A program made the translations under genes and the position numbers. A stretch of DNA of 33,552 nucleotides. Origin: Gammaproteobacteria bacterium. Its GTDB lineage: Bacteria; Pseudomonadota; Gammaproteobacteria; Arenicellales; CAJQKF01. The notes beneath the pieces were generated by a model. It made no database searches, had not been told where the DNA came from, and worked only from the letters and a program-made list of their open reading frames with translations. The stretch covers positions 1-33,552 of the forward strand of contig JAUIDF010000007.1 of NCBI GenBank assembly GCA_030429125.1. The letters run 5' to 3'. Position 1 is the first letter of the stretch; every line of letters starts with the position of its first letter. Of this stretch, positions 8,736 to 17,048 are shown piece by piece.

Positions 8736-9299
8736 ATGGAGGCGCCGCAACCGTCCGACGAGTCCCTGATGCTGCGCTACCGGCGCGGCGACGACGGCGC
8801 CTTCGAAACGCTCTACCGGCGTCATCGCGGCCCCGTGCACCGCTACTTCGTGCGGCACGTCGGCGAGGCCGTTGCAGAGGAGCTGTACCAGGACACCTGG
8901 ATGCGGGTGATCGCCGCCCGCGCGCGCTACGAGCGCCGCGCGCGCTTCACCACGTGGTTGTACCGGATCGCCCATAACCTGGCTGTCGACCACCTGCGAC
9001 GGCTCGGCGCCCGGGTGAAGGAAGACGGACTCGACCTCGACTCGACGGACATGCCCGAGGCGGCGACCGTGGCCGGCAACCGTCGGCCCGAGCAACTGGT
9101 CGACGACCGCGCCGCGGTGGCGCGCCTGCTCACGTTGCTGGAACAATTGCCACCGGCGCAGCGCGAGGCCTTCCTGCTGCACGAAGAGGCGGGACTGAGC
9201 GTTGCCGGGATTGCCGAGGTCACCGGCGCGAGTCGCGAGGCGGCCAAGAGCCGCTTGCGATACGCCATTGCCGCCCTCAGGCAGGGATTGTCATCATGA
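8736..9299 (+). CDS. RNA polymerase sigma factor, sigma-70 family, ECF type
   Basis: Region 2 'TLYRRHRGPVHRYFVRHVGEAVAEELYQDTWMRVIAARARYERRARFTTWLYRIAHNLAVDHLRR'; region 4 'LLEQLPPAQREAFLLHEEAGLSVAGIAEVTGASREAAKSRLRYAI'. Confidence 0.95.
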   Translation: MEAPQPSDESLMLRYRRGDDGAFETLYRRHRGPVHRYFVRHVGEAVAEELYQDTWMRVIAARARYERRARFTTWLYRIAHNLAVDHLRRLGARVKEDGLDLDSTDMPEAATVAGNRRPEQLVDDRAAVARLLTLLEQLPPAQREAFLLHEEAGLSVAGIAEVTGASREAAKSRLRYAIAALRQGLSS

Positions 9300-9970
9300 A
9301 CACATCACGACACGGCGAACACGACGGCGACAGGGAGTTGTCTGCCCTGTACCGCCGGGCGCCGCGCCCGGAACCGCGAGCGGCGATCGACGACGCCATC
9401 CTCGCCGCGTCCCGCCACCCGGCCGGCGCGCGCCGGCGGTCGGCGCGCGCGTTTGCCGGGCGGCGCCGGGCCTTCGTCTCGGTGGCGGCCATGTTGCTGG
9501 TCGCCGTGGTGCTTGCGCCGGCCCTGTACGAGCAGGCCGTGCCGCCGGCGCCGGTGGTCGAACCGGCGTCGTCGCCCGCGCGAGAGGCTGGAGCCCGGGG
9601 ACAGGCGCCATCGGCGTTCGAGGGGCGGACGGACGCGGCCCGACCCCGGGCGCCGTCATTGCCGTCGGCGGTGGAGCCGGCGGCCGATGCCGCGCCGCGA
9701 GCGCTTCGCTTCGAAGCGAAATCGGCGCCATCCCCGGCGGTCGCCGGACCGGAGTCGGCGGCGGCGCGGCAACGGGCGGCCGAAGCCGAACGGATGCGGC
9801 GCGCACCACAGGCGTCGTCCGCGTCACCCGAGCAGTTGCTGGCCCGGATCGAGGCATTGCTGCAGTCGGGGGACATCGAGGCAGCGCGCGAGATGCTGGC
9901 GACACTGCGGTCGCGCTATCCCGGCCACCCGGTGGACGATGCCCTGCTGCGCAGGCTGCGCTCGCCATGA
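9296..9970 (+). CDS. Putative membrane-anchored anti-sigma-like protein, no HxxxCxxC zinc motif
   Basis: ATGA overlap with sigma gene; short cytoplasmic N-terminus, one TM, low-complexity linker, C-terminal 'LLARIEALLQSGDIEAAREMLATLRSRYPGHPVDDALLRRL'. Confidence 0.65.
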   Translation: MNTSRHGEHDGDRELSALYRRAPRPEPRAAIDDAILAASRHPAGARRRSARAFAGRRRAFVSVAAMLLVAVVLAPALYEQAVPPAPVVEPASSPAREAGARGQAPSAFEGRTDAARPRAPSLPSAVEPAADAAPRALRFEAKSAPSPAVAGPESAAARQRAAEAERMRRAPQASSASPEQLLARIEALLQSGDIEAAREMLATLRSRYPGHPVDDALLRRLRSP

Positions 9971-10458
9971 ACGAACCCGGTCCGCTCACGGCCGCCAACG
10001 CCGCCGCCCACGATGCCCAGCTCGAGGCCTACGATGATTTCCTCGAAGCGCTCATCCGCCTGGATTTCACCGGCGTGATGCGCGCTCTCGACCGGTTTCG
10101 CAGTCTGCTGCGCGAGCACGTGGCGCTGGAGGAGGAGGTGCTGATGCCGTTGTCCCTCGACTTGTGCCCGGCGGCGCGCGCCGAGCTGGAACGGGTCGAC
10201 GGCGACCACCGCATTCTCACCCGATCGCTGGCCGCGGTCCACGATGTCCTCGGCGACGTGCGTGCCGCGCGCGAGCCGCGCCGTGCCCTCGTGCGCGTCC
10301 TCGGCGTGGTCAACCGGCCGCGCGACGTGCTCGAGCACCACACCCTGCGGGAAGGCGCGCGGCTGTACCCGTTGCTCGACGAACACCTGCCGCGAGGGCG
10401 TCGCGACGCCCTCGCGGCGCGACTTCGCGCACCTGCGGGCGAACCCCGTGCGTCCTGA
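9967..10458 (+). CDS. Hemerythrin HHE-domain protein
   Basis: ATG overlaps preceding TGA; 'HDAQLEAYDDFLEAL…LLREHVALEEEVLMPL…DGDHRILTRSL…LEHHTLREGARLYPLLDEHL'. Confidence 0.85.
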   Translation: MNEPGPLTAANAAAHDAQLEAYDDFLEALIRLDFTGVMRALDRFRSLLREHVALEEEVLMPLSLDLCPAARAELERVDGDHRILTRSLAAVHDVLGDVRAAREPRRALVRVLGVVNRPRDVLEHHTLREGARLYPLLDEHLPRGRRDALAARLRAPAGEPRAS

Positions 10459-10460
10459 TC

Positions 10461-10637
10461 AGGGCCTGTTCACACGACGCGTTCGCGGCGATCTTTCGGC
10501 CCTTTTTCGCCCTGACGGCGTTGCATCTCGTCGCCATGGAACCACCATGACGCCTCGATGCGCCTTGTCAGATGCGAGACGGGTCGTTTTCTCGGGGCAC
10601 GAAATCTCACTCGCTCAGCGTAGTGTGAACAGGCCCT
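10461..10637. mobile_element. MITE-like repeat, intact copy B with 15-bp perfect terminal inverted repeats (AGGGCCTGTTCACAC … GTGTGAACAGGCCCT)
   Basis: TIR arms 10461-10475 and 10623-10637; 177 bp, no coding capacity; related sequence at 6205-6328 and 11685-11817. Confidence 0.75.
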
Positions 10638-10687
10638 AGCATTGCAATCGCCGGCGGCATTGGGGAATATAGCGCCGGTCCAACCGG

Positions 10688-11674
10688 ATGGGACTCCCGA
10701 TGACCGGCCGCACACGCATCGTCGGCTTTCTGCTTGTCGATGCGTTTTCCATGATGAGCTTCGCCTCCGCCGTCGAGGCGCTCAGGCAGGCGAACCGCCT
10801 GTCGGGCATGCCGTTGTACGAGTGGTTCACCTGTACGCCCGGCGGCGCGCCGGCCGTCTGTTCCGCCGGCATTCGCATCGATGCCGCCTGCGGTTTCGGC
10901 GACTGTCCCGAGCCGGACCTGTTGCTGGTGGTCAGCGCGACGTCGCAACCGCTGGCGGACGAGGCGGCCGCGCACCGGCGCCTTCGTTATCTCGCCAGCC
11001 GCGGCGTACGACTCGGCTCGATCACGTTCGGCGCCTACATGCTGGCGCGCGCGGGACTCCTCGACGGTCGCCGTTGTACGCTGCACTGGGAAAACGTGGA
11101 GGCGTTCCGGGAGGCTTTTCCCGGCCTCGACGTCACCGGCGACCTGTTCGAGATGGACGGCGACCGCTACACCTGCGCCGGCGGTACCGCGGCGCTCGAC
11201 ATGATGCTGCACGTCATCGCCAGGGAACAGGGAGAGGACTTCGCCTCCAACGTGGCCGATCAGTTCCTGCACCAGCGTATCCGCGATCGCGACGAGCACC
11301 AGCGCATGCCGCTGCGCACGCGCATCGGCGTGAGCCATCCGAAGCTGCTGCGCTACGTCGAACTGCTCGAGGCGGATAACGAGATGCGTTACACGCAGCG
11401 CGACCTGGCCGAGGCGGTGGGGTTGTCGAGCCGCCAGCTCGAACGGCTGTTCCAGAAATACCTGAAGACCACGCCGAGCCGCTACACCATGGACCACCGC
11501 CTGCGGCGCGCGCGCACCCTGCTGCGCAATACGTCGCTCAGCATCATCGACGTGGCGGTCGCCTGCGGCTTCACCTCGCATTCGCACTTCAGCAAGAGCT
11601 ATCGCGAGCGCTTCGGCACCACGCCCCGCGACGAACGCAACCAGGCCTGCCAGCCGCGCACGCAGACGGCTTAG
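10688..11674 (+). CDS. GlxA-type transcriptional regulator (DJ-1/PfpI-like domain + AraC HTH)
   Basis: N-term 'IVGFLLVDAFSMMSFASAVEALRQANRL'; C-term AraC 'YTQRDLAEAVGLSSRQLERLFQKYLKTTPSRYTMDHRLRRARTLL…SIIDVAVACGFTSHSHFSKSYRERFGTTP'. Confidence 0.95.
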   Translation: MGLPMTGRTRIVGFLLVDAFSMMSFASAVEALRQANRLSGMPLYEWFTCTPGGAPAVCSAGIRIDAACGFGDCPEPDLLLVVSATSQPLADEAAAHRRLRYLASRGVRLGSITFGAYMLARAGLLDGRRCTLHWENVEAFREAFPGLDVTGDLFEMDGDRYTCAGGTAALDMMLHVIAREQGEDFASNVADQFLHQRIRDRDEHQRMPLRTRIGVSHPKLLRYVELLEADNEMRYTQRDLAEAVGLSSRQLERLFQKYLKTTPSRYTMDHRLRRARTLLRNTSLSIIDVAVACGFTSHSHFSKSYRERFGTTPRDERNQACQPRTQTA

Positions 11675-11684
11675 GTGTGTGCCC

Positions 11685-11817
11685 AGCGCCGGTTCACGGC
11701 GTTTGCGGGCCGCCTGGCGCCCTGGCGGCGCTGCCTCGGGTCGCCATGGGACCGTCATGGCATCCTCGATGCGCCTTGCACGGCGCCGGGAACATCCCGA
11801 ACACCCGCTCGCTCGCG
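11685..11817. repeat. Degenerate copy C of the TIR-bearing repeat family
   Basis: GGTTCAC…CGCCCTGGCGGCGCTGC.TC.GGTCGCCATGGGACC…CATCCTCGATGCGCCTTG…CCCGCTCGCTCGCG aligns to copy B with substitutions. Confidence 0.65.
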
Positions 11818-11859
11818 ATGGTACGACGAGACCCCGGCGCCGCTGCCGCGCCGGCGGCG

Positions 11860-12606
11860 CTAAGGCACCGCCCCCCGGCCGCCGTCCACCCGGATCACCT
11901 GCCCGGTAATGAACGAGCCCGGTCGCAACAGGAATGCAACCGTGTCGGCAATGTCCTCGGGTTCGCCCAGCCTCGCCAGCGGCGTGCGCGCGATGAGGGC
12001 ATCGCGGGCCGCGTCGTCGCCGCCCGCTTCGGGCCAGAGAATGGCGCCGGGCGCCACCGCGTTGACCCGCGCCTCGGGCGCGAGGTCGCGCGCCAGCGAC
12101 CGGGTCAGGCTGACCAGCGCGGCCTTGGCCGCGCAGTAGGGGCCGTGGTCCGCCAGCGGGCGCTCGGCGTAGATGTCGACCAGGTTGACCACCGCCCCGC
12201 GCCGGCGTCGCAGTTCGCCGGCCAGCGCCTGGACCAGGAACCAGGGCGCGCGGGCATTGACGTCGAACAGGGTATCCCATGCGTCGGCGGTGCCTTCGCC
12301 GAGCGGCGTGGGGAAGAAGGTCGAGGCATTGTTCACGACCGCGTCCACGCGTCCCCAGGCCGCCAGCGCGTCGGCTGCCAGCGCCGCGCCGGCATCGCGT
12401 CGGCGCAGGTCCGCGGCCAGGGCGCGGGCGGAGTCCTGGCGGATGCCGTTGAGGGCCTCCACCAGCGCCGTCGCCTGCTCGTGCGACGTGGCGTGGTGCA
12501 CCAGCACCCGGTAGCCGTCCTCGTGCAGGCGCCGCGCGGTCGCCGCGCCGATGCGGCGGGCGGCGCCGGTGACCAGTGCCACCGGCCCTTGTCGGTCGTG
12601 TTTCAT
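11860..12606 (-). CDS. SDR-family oxidoreductase, pteridine reductase-like
   Basis: VALVTGAARRIGAATARRLHEDGYRVLVHH…VVNNASTFFPTPLGE…YCAAKAALVSLTRSLARDLAPEARVNAVAPGAILWPE. Confidence 0.9.
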   Translation of the reverse strand: MKHDRQGPVALVTGAARRIGAATARRLHEDGYRVLVHHATSHEQATALVEALNGIRQDSARALAADLRRRDAGAALAADALAAWGRVDAVVNNASTFFPTPLGEGTADAWDTLFDVNARAPWFLVQALAGELRRRRGAVVNLVDIYAERPLADHGPYCAAKAALVSLTRSLARDLAPEARVNAVAPGAILWPEAGGDDAARDALIARTPLARLGEPEDIADTVAFLLRPGSFITGQVIRVDGGRGAVP

Positions 12607-12734
12607 GTCGTGCTATGGTTCGTCATCGATTCCCGCTACCATCGCGGCCCTGTTATCGTCGCCCGGCATCGAGGACCGCCCGGCGGCTGGTCGCGCCGCA
12701 TTGTAGCGGCTTCGCCCGCGCATCACGTCCCCTC

Positions 12735-13910
12735 ATGAAGACCCGACTGCAATCGCTGCCACCGCCGAGTGACCACGAACGCGCCCATGCCGCTCGCGTC
12801 GCGTCGCACATCGCGGGCATTGCCCGTGCCGCAGGCGGGCGCCTGGCGTTCGACCGCTTCATGGACCTGGCGCTGTATGCACCGGGTCTCGGCTACTACG
12901 CCACGGGCGAGGCGCCGTTCGGGCCGGCCGGCGATTTCGTCACCGCGCCGTCGCTGGGATCCGTGTTCGGCGCCTGCCTGGCGCGCCCCGTCGCCGAAGT
13001 CCTGGACACGACCGGCGGCGCGGTACTCGAGTTCGGTGCCGGCAGCGGCGTGCTCTGCCGACAGCTCATGGAACAGCTCGATGCCCTCGGCCGCCTGCCC
13101 GAGCGCTACCTGGTGCTGGAAACGAGCGCTGCCCTCAGGTCGAGCCAGATGGACGAAGTCGCACGGCTGCCGGCGGCGCTGGCGCGGCGTGTCGAATGGC
13201 TTGACCGGTTGCCGGCCGCGCCGTTCACCGGGGTGGTGGTCGCCAACGAGGTGCTCGACGCCATGCCGGTGACGCGCTTCACGGTAACCGGCGACGGCGT
13301 CGCCGTCGATGGCGTGACGGTGCGCGGCGATGACTTCGACTGGTGCACGGTCGACGCGACGAGCGGGGACGGTTCGCTCGATGCCCTGGCGGCGCGACAC
13401 GCGCTGCCGCCGGGCTACCGCTCCGAGGTGTGTCCGCGCGCGTCGGCTTGGGTGGCGTCCATGGGCGAGTGGCTGGGACGCGGCGCGGCTTTCGTCATCG
13501 ACTACGGCTACCCCGCCGCGGAGTACTACCACCCGGAGCGCGGGCGCGGCACGCTGCAGTGCTTCTTTCACCATGTCGCCCACGACGATCCACTGGTGCT
13601 GACCGGGATCCAGGACATTACCGCCCACGTGGATTTCAGCGCGGTCGCCAGGGCGGCCCGCGATGCCGGCCTCGACCTGCTCGGCTTTGCCAGCCAGGGT
13701 TCGTTCCTGCTCGGCGCGGGGCTGATGGAGGTCATCGGTGCCGGTGCCGACGATGCCGCCGGCCAGCTGGCACTCGCCAACGAAGTGAAACGGCTGACGC
13801 TGCCCACGGAAATGGGCGAACTCGTCAAGGTGCTGGCCATCGGGCGCGGTCTCGGCCGCGCCCCGGGCGCCTTCGACGGCATCGACCGCAGCGGGGTGCT
13901 GGCATCGTGA
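12735..13910 (+). CDS. SAM-dependent methyltransferase, MidA/NDUFAF7-like (COG1565)
   Basis: FDRFMDLALYAPGLGYYATG…FVTAPSLGSVFGACLARPVAEV…LEFGAGSGVLCRQL…LETSAALRSSQ…GVVVANEVLDAMPV. Confidence 0.93.
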   Translation: MKTRLQSLPPPSDHERAHAARVASHIAGIARAAGGRLAFDRFMDLALYAPGLGYYATGEAPFGPAGDFVTAPSLGSVFGACLARPVAEVLDTTGGAVLEFGAGSGVLCRQLMEQLDALGRLPERYLVLETSAALRSSQMDEVARLPAALARRVEWLDRLPAAPFTGVVVANEVLDAMPVTRFTVTGDGVAVDGVTVRGDDFDWCTVDATSGDGSLDALAARHALPPGYRSEVCPRASAWVASMGEWLGRGAAFVIDYGYPAAEYYHPERGRGTLQCFFHHVAHDDPLVLTGIQDITAHVDFSAVARAARDAGLDLLGFASQGSFLLGAGLMEVIGAGADDAAGQLALANEVKRLTLPTEMGELVKVLAIGRGLGRAPGAFDGIDRSGVLAS

Positions 13911-14707
13911 TGGTGAACTGGACGCAGGCCGCCTGGCTGGCCGTGCTGCAGGGCGTGACCGAGTTCCTGCCGATCTCCAGCTCCGGCCATCTCGTGCTCA
14001 TGCCGGTGCTGTTCGGCTGGCCGGACCAGGGGCTTGCCTTCGACGTCGCCGTGCACGTGGGTTCCCTCGTCGCCGTGGTCGCCTACTTCCGGCGCGACCT
14101 GGCCGCGCTGTTCGCCGCCGTGCCGAGCGCCCTGCGCGGGGTGCGAAATCGCGACACCTGCCTGCTTTTTCACCTGGCGCTGGCGACGCTGCCGGTCATC
14201 GTCGTCGGCTCCCTGGCGCAGGGCTGGATCGAGGCGAGCCTGCGCAACCCGCTGGTGATCGCGGCGACCATGATCGGCTTCGGCGTGCTGTTGTGGCTGG
14301 CCGACCGGTGCGGCCGGCGCGCGCGCACCGTCGATGCCCTGACCTGGCGCGGCGCGCTGTTCATCGGCGCGGCCCAGGTGCTGGCGCTGATCCCGGGTAC
14401 CTCGCGCGCCGGCATCACCCTGACCGCCGCGCTCGCCCTCGGCCTGACGCGCGTGGATGCAGCCCGGTTTTCGCTGCTGCTGTCGATTCCCACCATCATC
14501 TCCGCCGGTGTCTATGAAGCTTCCTACCTCGCGGGCGGCGCCGGATCCGTCGACTGGTCCCTGTTCGCCGCCGCCGCCGCGCTGTCGGCGATCACCGCCT
14601 ATGCCTGCATCGCGCTGTTCCTGAGATGGATCGAGCGTATCGGCGTGCTGCCCTTCGTCATCTATCGCGTGCTGCTCGGCGTGCTGCTGTTCTACCTGTT
14701 TACCTGA
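13910..14707 (+). CDS. uppP: Undecaprenyl-diphosphatase
   Basis: AVLQGVTEFLPISSSGHLVLMP…GTSRAGITLTAALALGLTRVDAARFSLLLSIP; ATG overlaps preceding TGA by one base. Confidence 0.96.
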   Translation: MVNWTQAAWLAVLQGVTEFLPISSSGHLVLMPVLFGWPDQGLAFDVAVHVGSLVAVVAYFRRDLAALFAAVPSALRGVRNRDTCLLFHLALATLPVIVVGSLAQGWIEASLRNPLVIAATMIGFGVLLWLADRCGRRARTVDALTWRGALFIGAAQVLALIPGTSRAGITLTAALALGLTRVDAARFSLLLSIPTIISAGVYEASYLAGGAGSVDWSLFAAAAALSAITAYACIALFLRWIERIGVLPFVIYRVLLGVLLFYLFT

Positions 14708-16002
14708 GCGCCTCCCTCGCCGCGCCAGGCCTCGCGCGCGGCGGCCAGGGCGGCGAGCTGGCGTCGCTCCACCTCGGCGGGTACGCCGCCCGGAGAGTCG
14801 GCGTGAGCGGCGACACCGGAAAGGTCCGCGCCGCGCAGTGCCTCGGCGTAGCGGGCCAGCAGTCGCCGCGACGGGTAGTCGGCTTCCTCGCGCCCGCCAC
14901 GCCCGCGCGCGTCCGCCTCGCAGGCGAGGGCGAATGCCGTCCCTTGATCGGGACGGCGCAGGACGTCGAGCGCCTTCAGCAGCCGCAGCACCGTGGACGG
15001 CCGCAGGGTCTCGAGCCGGTGCATGAGCAGATGGTGGCGGCAGACCAGCCGAGCCAGTCGGGCGCAGGCATTGGGCACCCGGAATCGTTCGCAGACTGCC
15101 TCGACCGCCGGCACCCCGCGCGATTCGTGGTCGGCGTGCCGGGGCCACTGCGCCGCCGGGGTGAGACCCTTGCCGAGATCGTGGACCAGGGCGGCGAAGC
15201 GTACTTCGAGTGGGCTCTCGAGTCGCGCCGCCATGTCCACCACCATGAGCACGTGAAGTCCGGTATCGACCTCGGGGTGATACTGCGCCGACTGCGGCAC
15301 GCCGAACAGGGTGTCGACCTCGGGCAGCAGCCGCGCCAGCGCGCCGCACTCGCGCAAGGTGGTCACGAAGGCCGAGGGCGTCGGTTCGAGCAGCGCGCGC
15401 GCGATCTCCTGCCACGCGCGCTCGGCGGTCAGCGCTTCCATCTCGTCGGCGTCGACGATGCGACGCATCAGCGCCAGGGTCTCGTCGGCGACGGTGAAAC
15501 CGCGCGAGGCGAAGCGCGCCATGAAGCGCGCCGTGCGCAGCACCCGCAGGGGGTCCTCCGCAAACGCGTCGGAAACGTGACGAAGCACGCCGCGATCGAG
15601 ATCCGCGCGACCGCCGAAGGGGTCGACGAGGTGGCCCTCGGGGGTGCGCGCCATGGCGTTGATGGTGAGGTCGCGGCGGGCGAGGTCCTGCTCCAGGGTG
15701 ACGTCGGGCGCCGCCCACACGGTGAATCCGCCGTAGCCGCGGCCGGTCTTGCGCTCGGTGCGCGCGAGGGCGTACTCCTCGCAGGTCGCGGGATGCAGGA
15801 AGACCGGGAAGTCGCGTCCCACTTTGCGAAAGCCGCGTCGGCTCATGGCCTCGGGCGTCGCGCCCACGACCACGTAGTCGCGGTCGGCCACGTCGATGCC
15901 GAGCAGATCGTCGCGCACCGCGCCGCCGACAAGATAGTATTCGAGGTCGTTGAGGGTGGAGTCGGTCAAGGGGGCCGGTGCTGTTGAGTCGGATTCGGGC
16001 AA
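14692..16002 (-). CDS. cca: CCA tRNA nucleotidyltransferase with HD domain
   Basis: YYLVGGAVRDDLLGIDVADRDYVVVG…RRDLTINAMA…DPLRVLRTARFMARF…HDLGKGLTP…HADHESRG; 3' end overlaps convergent uppP by 16 bp. Confidence 0.95.
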   Translation of the reverse strand: MPESDSTAPAPLTDSTLNDLEYYLVGGAVRDDLLGIDVADRDYVVVGATPEAMSRRGFRKVGRDFPVFLHPATCEEYALARTERKTGRGYGGFTVWAAPDVTLEQDLARRDLTINAMARTPEGHLVDPFGGRADLDRGVLRHVSDAFAEDPLRVLRTARFMARFASRGFTVADETLALMRRIVDADEMEALTAERAWQEIARALLEPTPSAFVTTLRECGALARLLPEVDTLFGVPQSAQYHPEVDTGLHVLMVVDMAARLESPLEVRFAALVHDLGKGLTPAAQWPRHADHESRGVPAVEAVCERFRVPNACARLARLVCRHHLLMHRLETLRPSTVLRLLKALDVLRRPDQGTAFALACEADARGRGGREEADYPSRRLLARYAEALRGADLSGVAAHADSPGGVPAEVERRQLAALAAAREAWRGEGGAQVNR

Positions 16003-17048
16003 TCATACTGGCCGGCGTGGTACTCGCCAACGCCGGCTGTTCCACGGTGGCCTACTACGGCCAGGCGGTGGCCGGGCACCTGCGCATCATGGCGGCGAGC
16101 CGCGACATCGACGACCTCGTGTCGTCCGGCAACGTGGACGAGCAAGTCGCCGCGCGCCTGCAGTTGATCCAGGCCATGCGCCGTTTCGCGGTGACCGAGC
16201 TGGGTCTGCCGGACAACGACAGCTACAGCCGCTACGCGCGCCTGGATCGCGAATTCGTGGTGTGGAACGTGTTCGCCGCCCCCGAGTTCTCCACCCGGGC
16301 CGTGACCTGGTGCTTCGCCATCGTGGGGTGCGTCGGCTATCGCGGCTACTTCGCCGAGGCGGACGCGCTCGGTTTCGCCAGGGCCGAGCGGGCCGCGGGT
16401 CGCGATGTCTTCGTCGGCGGCGTCGACGCCTACTCGACGCTGGGACGCCTGTCCGATCCCGTGCTCAGCACGTTCATCGACTACTCCGAGCCGCGCACCG
16501 CGGCGCTGCTGTTCCACGAGCTGACCCACCAGCTGGTCTACGTCGACGACGACACGGTCTTCAACGAATCGTTTGCCACGGCGGTCGCCGATGCGGGCGT
16601 GCACCGTTGGCTGCGGCATCGCCGGGCCGACGATCAACTGGACCGCTTCGCCGCCCAGCGCGCCTGGATCGACGACGCGACCCGACTGATGCTGGACTAC
16701 CGCGCGCGCCTCGACGCCGTGTACGTCCGGGACATCCCCGCGGACGCCATGCGTGCGGAGAAGACGCGACTGCTCGACGCGCTGTACGCCGAGTACCTGC
16801 GCGTGGCGGCGGGGCACGGCATCGCGGCCGACCGCATTGCCCTGTCGCGCGACGACGTCAACAACGCGCTGGTGTCGTCCTTCGATCTCTACCATCGTTT
16901 CGTGCCGGCGTTCGCCGAACTGCTGAAAAGGCATGACGGCGACTTCCACGCGTTCTACGACGCGGTTCGCTCACTGGCCGCGCTGCCAAGGCCCGAGCGC
17001 CATGCCGAACTCGAAACGCTGATGCTCGACGGCGAGGTCGGGACATGA
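15978..17048 (+). CDS. Predicted aminopeptidase/metallopeptidase lipoprotein (DUF2265/PF10023-like)
   Basis: GTG start; signal peptide to NAGC; 'AALLFHELTHQLVYVDDDTVFNESFATAVAD' (HExxH plus NExFA). Confidence 0.85.
   Translation: MLLSRIRAIILAGVVLANAGCSTVAYYGQAVAGHLRIMAASRDIDDLVSSGNVDEQVAARLQLIQAMRRFAVTELGLPDNDSYSRYARLDREFVVWNVFAAPEFSTRAVTWCFAIVGCVGYRGYFAEADALGFARAERAAGRDVFVGGVDAYSTLGRLSDPVLSTFIDYSEPRTAALLFHELTHQLVYVDDDTVFNESFATAVADAGVHRWLRHRRADDQLDRFAAQRAWIDDATRLMLDYRARLDAVYVRDIPADAMRAEKTRLLDALYAEYLRVAAGHGIAADRIALSRDDVNNALVSSFDLYHRFVPAFAELLKRHDGDFHAFYDAVRSLAALPRPERHAELETLMLDGEVGT

Noticed and set aside
10470-10715. Short ORFs inside the repeat copies (for example 'RRIEASWWFHGDEMQRRQG' and 'MTPRCALSDARR'; related peptides at 6173-6895 and 6250-6948)
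   Set aside because: Peptide similarity between copies reflects DNA-level repeat conservation; frames are short, in decayed copies fused to unrelated sequence, so not called as genes.
10607-12280. 557-aa minus-strand ORF over the GlxA-type regulator
   Set aside because: Antisense to a strongly supported DJ-1/AraC regulator; no recognisable domain.
13568-16045. 825-aa minus-strand ORF spanning the MidA-like, uppP and cca regions
   Set aside because: Antisense or out-of-frame to well-supported genes; Arg/Gly/Ala-rich translation typical of spurious ORFs in GC-rich DNA. Only the real cca frame at 14692-16002 is supported.
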